A DNA stretch of 64,000 nt from the NCBI GenBank assembly GCA_036971475.1, contig JBAIZL010000006.1:138082731-138146730 (forward strand), read 5' to 3'. The stretch is from Prosapia bicincta (Eukaryota; Arthropoda; Insecta; Hemiptera; Cercopidae). This document shows, piece after piece, positions 49,959 to 62,318 of the stretch (within the stretch, counting starts at the first letter, position 1; each line of letters starts with the position of its first letter). The notes under the pieces were generated by a model that was not told where the DNA came from, ran no database searches, and saw nothing but the letters and a program-made list of their open reading frames with translations. The translations under genes were made by a program, and so were the position numbers.

Positions 49959-52900
49959 ATGGCTAGTAGGTATACGTTACGGACGCGCCCCTACCTGTGT
50001 ACCCGCACCCCTTATTGTTCTCTTTGCAACGAGTATTATTATTGTCTCGATGTTTTGATTTACCGTCTTATGGCTAGTAGGTATACGTTACGGACGCGCA
50101 CCTACCTGTGTACCCGCACCCCTTATTGTTATCTTTGCAACGAGTATTATTATTGTCTCGATGTCCTGATTTACCGTCTTATGGCTAGTAGGTATACGTT
50201 ACGGACGCGCCCCTACCTGTGTACCCGCACCCCTTATTGTTATCTTTGCAACGAGTATTATTATTGTCTCGATGTCTTGATTTAACATCTTATGGCTAGT
50301 AGGTATACGTTACTGACGCGCCCCTACCTGTGTACCCGCACCCCTTATTGTTATCTTTGCAACGAGTATTATTCGATGACCTGATTTAACGTCTTATGGC
50401 TAGTACGTATACGTTACTGACGCGCCCCTACCTGTGTACCCGCACCCCTTATTGTTATCTTTGCAACGAGTATTATTATTGTCTCGATGTCTTGATTTAA
50501 CATCTTATGGCTAGTACGTATACGTTACTGACGCGCCCCTACCTGTGTACCCGCACCCCTTATTGTTATCTTTGCAACGAGTATTATTATTGTCTCGATG
50601 TCTTGATTTAACATCTTATGGCTAGTACGTATACGTTACTGACGCGCCCCTACCTGTGTACCCGCACCCCTTATTGTTATCTTTGCAACGAGTATTATTA
50701 TTGTCTTGATGTCCTGATTTAACGTCTTATGGCTAGTACGTATACGTTACGGACGCGTCCCTACCTGTGTACCCGCACTCCTTATTGTTATCTTTGCAAC
50801 GAGTATTATTATTGTCTCGATGTCCTGATTTAACGTCTTATGGCTAGTATGTATACGTTACTGACGCGCCCCTACCTGTGTACCCGCACCCCTTATTGTT
50901 ATCTTTGCAAAGAGTATTATTATTGTCTTGATGTCCTGATTTAACGTCTTATGGCTAGTAGGTATACGTTACTGACGCGCCCCTACCTGTGTACCCGCAC
51001 CCCTTATTGTTATCTTTGCAACGAGTATTATTATTGTCTTGATGTCCTGATTTAACGTCTTATGGCTAGTACGTATACGTTACTGACGCGCCCCTACCTG
51101 TGTACCCGCACCCCTTATTGTTATCTTTGCAACGAGTATTATTATTGTTTCGATGTCCTGATTTAACGTCTTATGGCTAGTACGTATACGTTACTGACGC
51201 GCCCCTACCTGTGTACCCGCACCCCTTATTGTTATCTTTGCAAAGAGTATTATTATTGTCTTGATGTCCTGATTTAACGTCTTATGGCTAGTAGGTATAC
51301 GTTACTGACGCGCCCCTACCTGTGTACCCGCACCCCTTATTGTTATCTTTGCAACGAGTATTATTATTGTCTTGATGTCCTGATTTAACGTCTTATGGCT
51401 AGTACGTATACGTTACTGACGCGCCCCTACCTGTGTACCCGCACCCCTTATTGTTATCTTTGCAACGAGTATTATTATTGTTTCGATGTCCTGATTTAAC
51501 GTCTTATGGCTAGTACGTATACGTTACTGACGCGCCCCTACCTGTGTACCCGCACCCCTTATTGTTATCTTTGCAACGAGTATTATTATTGTTTCGATGT
51601 CCTGATTTAACGTCTTATGGCTAGTACGTATACGTTACTGACGCGCCCCTACCTGTGTACCCGCACCCCTTATTGTTATCTTTGCAACGAGTATTATTAT
51701 TGTCTCGATGTCCTGATTTAACGTCTTATGGCTAGTACGTATACGTTACTGACGCGCCCCTACCTGTGTACCCGCACCCCTTATTGTTATCTTTGCAAAG
51801 AGTATTATTATTGTCTTGATGTCCTGATTTAACGTCTTATGGCTAGTACGTATACGTTACTGACGCGCCCCTACCTGTGTACCCGCACCCCTTATTGTTA
51901 TCTTTGCAACGAGTATTATTATTGTCTCGATGTCTTGATTTAACATCTTATGGCTAGTACGTATACGTTACTGACGCGCCCCTACCTGTGTACCCGCACC
52001 CCTTATTGTTATCTTTGCAACGAGTATTATTATTGTCTCGATGTCTTGATTTAACATCTTATGGCTAGTACGTATACGTTACTGACGCGCCCCTACCTGT
52101 GTACCCGCACCCCTTATTGTTATCTTTGCAACGAGTATTATTATTGTCTTGATGTCCTGATTTAACGTCTTATGGCTAGTACGTATACGTTACGGACGCG
52201 TCCCTACCTGTGTACCCGCACTCCTTATTGTTATCTTTGCAACGAGTATTATTATTGTCTCGATGTCCTGATTTAACGTCTTATGGCTAGTATGTATACG
52301 TTACTGACGCGCCCCTACCTGTGTACCCGCACCCCTTATTGTTATCTTTGCAAAGAGTATTATTATTGTCTTGATGTCCTGATTTAACGTCTTATGGCTA
52401 GTAGGTATACGTTACTGACGCGCCCCTACCTGTGTACCCGCACCCCTTATTGTTATCTTTGCAACGAGTATTATTATTGTCTTGATGTCCTGATTTAACG
52501 TCTTATGGCTAGTACGTATACGTTACTGACGCGCCCCTACCTGTGTACCCGCACCCCTTATTGTTATCTTTGCAACGAGTATTATTATTGTTTCGATGTC
52601 CTGATTTAACGTCTTATGGCTAGTACGTATACGTTACTGACGCGCCCCTACCTGTGTACCCGCACCCCTTATTGTTATCTTTGCAACGAGTATTATTATT
52701 GTTTCGATGTCCTGATTTAACGTCTTATGGCTAGTACGTATACGTTACTGACGCGCCCCTACCTGTGTACCCGCACCCCTTATTGTTATCTTTGCAAAGA
52801 GTATTATTATTGTCTTGATGTCCTGATTTAACGTCTTATGGCTAGTACGTATACGTTACTGACGCGCCCCTACCTGTGTACCCGCACCCCTTATTGTTAT

Positions 52901-54046
52901 CTTTGCAACGAGTATTATTATTGTCTCGATGTCTTGATTTAACATCTTATGGCTAGTACGTATACGTTACTGACGCGCCCCTACCTGTGTACCCGCACCC
53001 CTTATTGTTATCTTTGCAACGAGTATTATTATTGTCTCGATGTCTTGATTTAACATCTTATGGCTAGTACGTATACGTTACTGACGCGCCCCTACCTGTG
53101 TACCCGCACCCCTTATTGTTATCTTTGCAAAGAGTATTATTCGATGACCTGATTTAACGTCTTATGGCTAGTACGTATACGTTACGGACGCGTCCCTACC
53201 TGCGCACCCCTTATTGTTATCTTTGCAAAGAGTATTATTATTGTCTCGATGTCTTGATTTAACATCTTATGGCTAGTACGTATACGTTACTGACGCGCCC
53301 CTACCTGTGTACCCGCACCCCTTATTGTTATCTTTGCAACGAGTATTATTATTGTCTCTATGTCCTGATTTAACGTCTTATGGCTAGTACGTATACCTTT
53401 TCTGAAGCGCCCCTACCTGTGTACCCGCACCCCTTATTGTTATCTTTGCAACGAGTATTATTATTGTCTCGATGTCCTGATTTAACATCTTATGGCTAGT
53501 ACGTATACGTTACTGACGCGCCCCTACCTGTGTACCTGCACCCCTTATTGTTATCTTTGCAACGAGTATTATTATTGTCTCGATGTCCTGATTTAACATC
53601 TTATGGCTAGTAGGTATACGTTACTGACGCGCCCCTTCCTGTGTACCCGCACCCCTTATTGTTATCTTTGCAACGAGTATTATTATTGTCTGGATGTCTT
53701 GATTTAACATCTTATGGCTAGTACGTATACGTTACTGACGCGCCCCTTCCTGTGTACCCGCACCCCTTATTGTTATCTTTGCAACGAGTATTATTATTGT
53801 CTCGATGTCTTGATTTAACGTCGTATGGCTAGTAGGTATACGTTACTGACGCGCCCCTTCCTGTGTACCCGCACCCCTTATTGTTATCTTTGCAACGAGT
53901 ATTATTATTGTCTCGATGTCTTGATTTAACGTCTTATGGCTAGTAGGTATACGTTACTGACGCGCCCCTTCCTGTGTACCCGCACCCCTTATTGTTATCT
54001 TTGCAACGAGTATTATTATTGTCTCGATGTCTTGATTTAACGTCTT
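49959..54046. repeat. Higher-order repeat copy 2 (4088 bp, 37 monomers)
   Basis: Same markers. It has two 104-bp, one 105-bp and one 112-bp monomer (37 x 111 - 14 - 6 + 1 = 4088). Compared with copy 1, the monomer near 50,690 is full length where copy 1 has a 104-bp form, and a block of roughly 50,690-51,900 is repeated at about 52,140-52,850. Confidence 0.88.
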
Positions 54047-57000
54047 ATGGCTAGTAGGTATACGTTACGGACGCGCCCCTACCTGTGTACCCGCACCCCT
54101 TATTGTTCTCTTTGCAACGAGTATTATTATTGTCTCGATGTTTTGATTTACCGTCTTATGGCTAGTAGGTATACGTTACGGACGCGCACCTACCTGTGTA
54201 CCCGCACCCCTTATTGTTATCTTTGCAACGAGTATTATTATTGTCTCGATGTCCTGATTTACCGTCTTATGGCTAGTAGGTATACGTTACGGACGCGCCC
54301 CTACCTGTGTACCCGCACCCCTTATTGTTATCTTTGCAACGAGTATTATTATTGTCTCGATGTCTTGATTTAACATCTTATGGCTAGTAGGTATACGTTA
54401 CTGACGCGCCCCTACCTGTGTACCCGCACCCCTTATTGTTATCTTTGCAACGAGTATTATTCGATGACCTGATTTAACGTCTTATGGCTAGTACGTATAC
54501 GTTACTGACGCGCCCCTACCTGTGTACCCGCACCCCTTATTGTTATCTTTGCAACGAGTATTATTATTGTCTCGATGTCTTGATTTAACATCTTATGGCT
54601 AGTACGTATACGTTACTGACGCGCCCCTACCTGTGTACCCGCACCCCTTATTGTTATCTTTGCAACGAGTATTATTATTGTCTCGATGTCTTGATTTAAC
54701 ATCTTATGGCTAGTACGTATACGTTACTGACGCGCCCCTACCTGTGTACCCGCACCCCTTATTGTTATCTTTGCAAAGAGTATTATTCGATGACCTGATT
54801 TAACGTCTTATGGCTAGTACGTATACGTTACGGACGCGTCCCTACCTGTGTACCCGCACTCCTTATTGTTATCTTTGCAACGAGTATTATTATTGTCTCG
54901 ATGTCCTGATTTAACGTCTTATGGCTAGTATGTATACGTTACTGACGCGCCCCTACCTGTGTACCCGCACCCCTTATTGTTATCTTTGCAAAGAGTATTA
55001 TTATTGTCTTGATGTCCTGATTTAACGTCTTATGGCTAGTAGGTATACGTTACTGACGCGCCCCTACCTGTGTACCCGCACCCCTTATTGTTATCTTTGC
55101 AACGAGTATTATTATTGTCTTGATGTCCTGATTTAACGTCTTATGGCTAGTACGTATACGTTACTGACGCGCCCCTACCTGTGTACCCGCACCCCTTATT
55201 GTTATCTTTGCAACGAGTATTATTATTGTTTCGATGTCCTGATTTAACGTCTTATGGCTAGTACGTATACGTTACTGACGAGCCCCTACCTGTGTACCCG
55301 CACCCCTTATTGTTATCTTTGCAACGAGTATTATTATTGTTTCGATGTCCTGATTTAACGTCTTATGGCTAGTACGTATACGTTACTGACGCGCCCCTAC
55401 CTGTGTACCCGCACCCCTTATTGTTATCTTTGCAAAGAGTATTATTATTGTCTTGATGTCCTGATTTAACGTCTTATGGCTAGTACGTATACGTTACTGA
55501 CGCGCCCCTACCTGTGTACCCGCACCCCTTATTGTTATCTTTGCAACGAGTATTATTATTGTCTCGATGTCTTGATTTAACATCTTATGGCTAGTACGTA
55601 TACGTTACTGACGCGCCCCTACCTGTGTACCCGCACCCCTTATTGTTATCTTTGCAACGAGTATTATTATTGTCTCGATGTCCTGATTTAACGTTGTATG
55701 GCTAGTACGTATACGTTACTGACGCGCCCCTACCTGTGTACCCGCACCCCTTATTGTTATCTTTGCAAAGAGTATTATTCGATGACCTGATTTAACGTCT
55801 TATGGCTAGTACGTATACGTTACGGACGCGTCCCTACCTGCGCACCCCTTATTGTTATCTTTGCAAAGAGTATTATTATTGTCTCGATGTCTTGATTTAA
55901 CATCTTATGGCTAGTACGTATACGTTACTGACGCGCCCCTACCTGTGTACCCGCACCCCTTATTGTTATCTTTGCAACGAGTATTATTATTGTCTCGATG
56001 TCCTGATTTAACATCTTATGGCTAGTACGTATACGTTACTGACGCGCCCCTACCTGTGTACCCGCACCCCTTATTGTTATATTTGCAACGAGTATTATTA
56101 TTGTCTCGATGTCCTGATTTAACGTTGTATGGCTAGTACGTATACGTTACTGACGCGCCCCTACCTGTGTACCCGCACCCCTTATTGTTATCTTTGCAAC
56201 GAGTATTATTATTGTCTCGATGTCCTGATTTAACGTTGTATGGCTAGTACGTATACGTTACTGACGCGCCCCTACCTGTGTACCTGCACCCCTTATTGTT
56301 ATCTTTGCAACGAGTATTATTATTGTCTCGATGTCCTGATTTAACGTTGTATGGCTAGTACGTATACGTTACTGACGCGCCCCTACCTGTGTACCTGCAC
56401 CCCTTATTGTTATCTTTGCAACGAGTATTATTATTGTCTCGATGTCCTGATTTAACGTTGTATGGCTAGTACGTATACGTTACTGACGCGCCCCTACCTG
56501 TGTACCCGCACCCCTTATTGTTATCTTTGCAACGAGTATTATTATTGTCTCGATGTCCTGATTTAACGTCTTATGGCTAGTACGTATACGTTACTGACGC
56601 GCCCCTACCTGTGTACCCGCACCCCTTATTGTTATCTTTGCAACGAGTATTATTATTGTCTCGATGTCCTGATTTAACGTTGTATGGCTAGTACGTATAC
56701 GTTACTGACGCGCCCCTACCTGTGTACCTGCACCCCTTATTGTTATCTTTGCAACGAGTATTATTATTGTCTCGATGTCCTGATTTAACGTTGTATGGCT
56801 AGTACGTATACGTTACTGACGCGCCCCTACCTGTGTACCCGCACCCCTTATTGTTATCTTTGCAACGAGTATTATTATTGTCTCGATGTCCTGATTTAAC
56901 GTCTTATGGCTAGTACGTATACGTTACTGACGCGCCCCTACCTGTGTACCCGCACCCCTTATTGTTATCTTTGCAACGAGTATTATTATTGTCTCGATGT

Positions 57001-57460
57001 CCTGATGTAACGTTGTATGGCTAGTACGTATACGTTACTGACGCGCCCCTACCTGTGTACCCGCACCCCTTATTGTTATCTTTGCAACGAGTATTATTAT
57101 TGTCTCGATGTCCTGATTTAACGTTGTATGGCTAGTACGTATACGTTACTGACGCGCCCCTACCTGTGTACCCGCACCCCTTATTGTTATCTTTGCAAAG
57201 AGTATTATTATTGTCTTGATGTCCTGATTTAACGTTGTATGGCTAGTACGTATACGTTACTGACGCGCCCCTACCTGTGTACCCGCACCCCTTATTGTTA
57301 TCTTTGCAACGAGTATTATTATTGTCTCGATGTCTTGATTTAACGTCTTATGGCTAGTAGGTATACGTTACTGACGCGCCCCTTCCTGTGTACCCGCACC
57401 CCTTATTGTTATCTTTGCAACGAGTATTATTATTGTCTCGATGTCTTGATTTAACGTCTT
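54047..57460. repeat. Higher-order repeat copy 3 (3414 bp, 31 monomers)
   Basis: Same markers at both ends. Three 104-bp and one 105-bp monomer and no 112-bp monomer give 31 x 111 - 27 = 3414. The 112-bp TACCTTTTCTGAAGCG monomer seen in the other copies is absent. Confidence 0.88.
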
Positions 57461-60400
57461 ATGGCTAGTAGGTATACGTTACGGACGCGCCCCTACCTGT
57501 GTACCCGCACCCCTTATTGTTCTCTTTGCAACGAGTATTATTATTGTCTCGATGTTTTGATTTACCGTCTTATGGCTAGTAGGTATACGTTACGGACGCG
57601 CACCTACCTGTGTACCCGCACCCCTTATTGTTATCTTTGCAACGAGTATTATTATTGTCTCGATGTCCTGATTTACCGTCTTATGGCTAGTAGGTATACG
57701 TTACGGACGCGCCCCTACCTGTGTACCCGCACCCCTTATTGTTATCTTTGCAACGAGTATTATTATTGTCTCGATGTCTTGATTTAACATCTTATGGCTA
57801 GTAGGTATACGTTACTGACGCGCCCCTACCTGTGTACCCGCACCCCTTATTGTTATCTTTGCAACGAGTATTATTCGATGACCTGATTTAACGTCTTATG
57901 GCTAGTACGTATACGTTACTGACGCGCCCCTACCTGTGTACCCGCACCCCTTATTGTTATCTTTGCAACGAGTATTATTATTGTCTCGATGTCTTGATTT
58001 AACATCTTATGGCTAGTACGTATACGTTACTGACGCGCCCCTACCTGTGTACCCGCACCCCTTATTGTTATCTTTGCAACGAGTATTATTATTGTCTCGA
58101 TGTCTTGATTTAACATCTTATGGCTAGTACGTATACGTTACTGACGCGCCCCTACCTGTGTACCCGCACCCCTTATTGTTATCTTTGCAAAGAGTATTAT
58201 TCGATGACCTGATTTAACGTCTTATGGCTAGTACGTATACGTTACGGACGCGTCCCTACCTGTGTACCCGCACTCCTTATTGTTATCTTTGCAACGAGTA
58301 TTATTATTGTCTCGATGTCCTGATTTAACGTCTTATGGCTAGTATGTATACGTTACTGACGCGCCCCTACCTGTGTACCCGCACCCCTTATTGTTATCTT
58401 TGCAAAGAGTATTATTATTGTCTTGATGTCCTGATTTAACGTCTTATGGCTAGTAGGTATACGTTACTGACGCGCCCCTACCTGTGTACCCGCACCCCTT
58501 ATTGTTATCTTTGCAACGAGTATTATTATTGTCTTGATGTCCTGATTTAACGTCTTATGGCTAGTACGTATACGTTACTGACGCGCCCCTACCTGTGTAC
58601 CCGCACCCCTTATTGTTATCTTTGCAACGAGTATTATTATTGTTTCGATGTCCTGATTTAACGTCTTATGGCTAGTACGTATACGTTACTGACGAGCCCC
58701 TACCTGTGTACCCGCACCCCTTATTGTTATCTTTGCAACGAGTATTATTATTGTTTCGATGTCCTGATTTAACGTCTTATGGCTAGTACGTATACGTTAC
58801 TGACGCGCCCCTACCTGTGTACCCGCACCCCTTATTGTTATCTTTGCAAAGAGTATTATTATTGTCTTGATGTCCTGATTTAACGTCTTATGGCTAGTAC
58901 GTATACGTTACTGACGCGCCCCTACCTGTGTACCCGCACCCCTTATTGTTATCTTTGCAACGAGTATTATTATTGTCTCGATGTCTTGATTTAACATCTT
59001 ATGGCTAGTACGTATACGTTACTGACGCGCCCCTACCTGTGTACCCGCACCCCTTATTGTTATCTTTGCAACGAGTATTATTATTGTCTCGATGTCCTGA
59101 TTTAACGTTGTATGGCTAGTACGTATACGTTACTGACGCGCCCCTACCTGTGTACCCGCACCCCTTATTGTTATCTTTGCAAAGAGTATTATTCGATGAC
59201 CTGATTTAACGTCTTATGGCTAGTACGTATACGTTACGGACGCGTCCCTACCTGCGCACCCCTTATTGTTATCTTTGCAAAGAGTATTATTATTGTCTCG
59301 ATGTCTTGATTTAACATCTTATGGCTAGTACGTATACGTTACTGACGCGCCCCTACCTGTGTACCCGCACCCCTTATTGTTATCTTTGCAACGAGTATTA
59401 TTATTGTCTCTATGTCCTGATTTAACGTCTTATGGCTAGTACGTATACCTTTTCTGAAGCGCCCCTACCTGTGTACCCGCACCCCTTATTGTTATCTTTG
59501 CAACGAGTATTATTATTGTCTCGATGTCCTGATTTAACATCTTATGGCTAGTACGTATACGTTACTGACGCGCCCCTACCTGTGTACCCGCACCCCTTAT
59601 TGTTATCTTTGCAACGTTTATTATTATTGTCTCGATGTCCTGATTTAACGTTGTATGGCTAGTACGTATACGTTACTGACGCGCCCCTACCTGTGTACCC
59701 GCACCCCTTATTGTTATCTTTGCAACGAGTATTATTATTGTCTCGATGTCCTGATTTAACGTTGTATGGCTAGTACGTATACGTTACTGACGCGCCCCTA
59801 CCTGTGTACCTGCACCCCTTATTGTTATCTTTGCAACGAGTATTATTATTGTCTCGATGTCCTGATTTAACGTTGTATGGCTAGTACGTATACGTTACTG
59901 ACGCGCCCCTACCTGTGTACCCGCACCCCTTATTGTTATCTTTGCAACGAGTATTATTATTGTCTCGATGTCCTGATTTAACGTCTTATGGCTAGTACGT
60001 ATACGTTACTGACGCGCCCCTACCTGTGTACCCGCACCCCTTATTGTTATCTTTGCAACGAGTATTATTATTGTCTCGATGTCCTGATGTAACGTTGTAT
60101 GGCTAGTACGTATACGTTACTGACGCGCCCCTACCTGTGTACCCGCACCCCTTATTGTTATCTTTGCAACGAGTATTATTATTGTCTCGATGTCCTGATT
60201 TAACGTTGTATGGCTAGTACGTATACGTTACTGACGCGCCCCTACCTGTGTACCCGCACCCCTTATTGTTATCTTTGCAAAGAGTATTATTATTGTCTTG
60301 ATGTCCTGATTTAACGTTGTATGGCTAGTACGTATACGTTACTGACGCGCCCCTACCTGTGTACCCGCACCCCTTATTGTTATCTTTGCAACGAGTATTA

Positions 60401-62318
60401 TTATTGTCTCGATGTCCTGATTTAACGTCTTATGGCTAGTACGTATACGTTACTGACGCGCCCCTACCTGTGTACCCGCACCCCTTATTGTTATCTTTGC
60501 AACGAGTATTATTATTGTCTCGATGTCCTGATTTAACGTCTTATGGCTAGTATGTATACGTTACTGACGCGCCCCTACCTGTGTACCTGCACCCCTTATT
60601 GTTATCTTTGCAACGAGTATTATTATTGTCTCGATGTCCTGATTTAACGTCTTATGGCTAGTAGGTATACGTTACTGACGCGCCCCTTCCTGTGTACCCG
60701 CACCCCTTATTGTTATCTTTGCAACGAGTATTATTATTGTCTCGATGTCTTGATTTAACGACTTATGGCTAGTAGGTATACGTTACTGACGCGCCCCTTT
60801 CTGTGTACCCGCACCCCTTATTGTTATCTTTGCAACGAGTATTATTATTGTCTCGATGTCTTGATTTAACGTCTTATGGCTAGTAGGTATACGTTACTGA
60901 CGCGCCCCTACCTGTGTACCCGCACCCCTTATTGTTATCTTTGCAACGAGTATTATTATTGTCTCGATGTCATGATTTAACATCTTATGGCTAGTAGGTA
61001 TACGTTACTGACGCGCCCCTTCCTGTGTACCCGCACCCCTTATTGTTATCTTTGCAACGAGTATTATTATTGTCTCGATGTCTTGATTTAACGTCTTATG
61101 GCTAGTAGGTATACGTTACTGACGCGCCCCTTCCTGTGTACCCGCACCCCTTATTGTTATCTTTGCAACGAGTATTATTATTGTCTCGATGTCCTGATTT
61201 AACGTCTTATGGCTAGTACGTATACGTTACTGACGCGCCCCTACCTGTGTACCCGCACCCCTTATTGTTATCTTTGCAACGAGTATTATTATTGTCTCGA
61301 TGTCTTGATTTAACGTCTTATGGCTAGTAGGTATACGTTACTGACGCGCCCCTTCCTGTGTACCCGCACCCCTTATTGTTATCTTTGCAACGAGTATTAT
61401 TATTGTCTCGATGTCCTGATTTAACGTCTTATGGCTAGTAGGTATACGTTACTGACGCGCCCCTACCTGTGTACCCGCACCCCTTATTGTTATCTTTGCA
61501 ACGAGTATTATTATTGTCTCGATGTCCTGATTTAACGTCTTATGGCTAGTACGTATACGTTACTGACGCGCCCCTTCCTGTGTACCCGCACCCCTTATTG
61601 TTATCTTTGCAACGAGTATTATTATTGTCTCGATGTCTTGATTTAACGTCTTATGGCTAGTACGTATACGTTACTGACGCGCCCCTTCCTGTGTACCCGC
61701 ACCCCTTATTGTTATCTTTGCAACGAGTATTATTATTGTCTCGATGTCCTGATTTAACGTCTTATGGCTAGTACGTATACGTTACTGACGCGCCCCTTCC
61801 TGTGTACCCGCACCCCTTATTGTTATCTTTGCAACGAGTATTATTATTGTCTCGATGTCCTGATTTAACGTCTTATGGCTAGTACGTATACGTTACTGAC
61901 GCGCCCCTTCCTGTGTACCCGCACCCCTTATTGTTATCTTTGCAACGAGTATTATTATTGTCTCGATGTCTTGATTTAACGTCTTATGGCTAGTAGGTAT
62001 ACGTTACTGACGCGCCCCTTCCTGTGTACCCGCACCCCTTATTGTTATCTTTGCAACGAGTATTATTATTGTCTCGATGTCCTGATTTAACGTCTTATGG
62101 CTAGTACGTATACGTTACTGACGCGCCCCTACCTGTGTACCCGCACCCCTTATTGTTATCTTTGCAACGAGTATTATTATTGTCTCGATGTCTTGATTTA
62201 ACGTCTTATGGCTAGTAGGTATACGTTACTGACGCGCCCCTTCCTGTGTACCCGCACCCCTTATTGTTATCTTTGCAACGAGTATTATTATTGTCTCGAT
62301 GTCTTGATTTAACGTCTT
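57461..62318. repeat. Higher-order repeat copy 4 (4858 bp, 44 monomers)
   Basis: Same markers. Three 104-bp, one 105-bp and one 112-bp monomer (44 x 111 - 26 = 4858). It is longer than copies 1 and 2 by seven monomers. Its right part (about 61,070-62,240) holds extra alternating CCTTCC/CCTACC monomers. Confidence 0.88.
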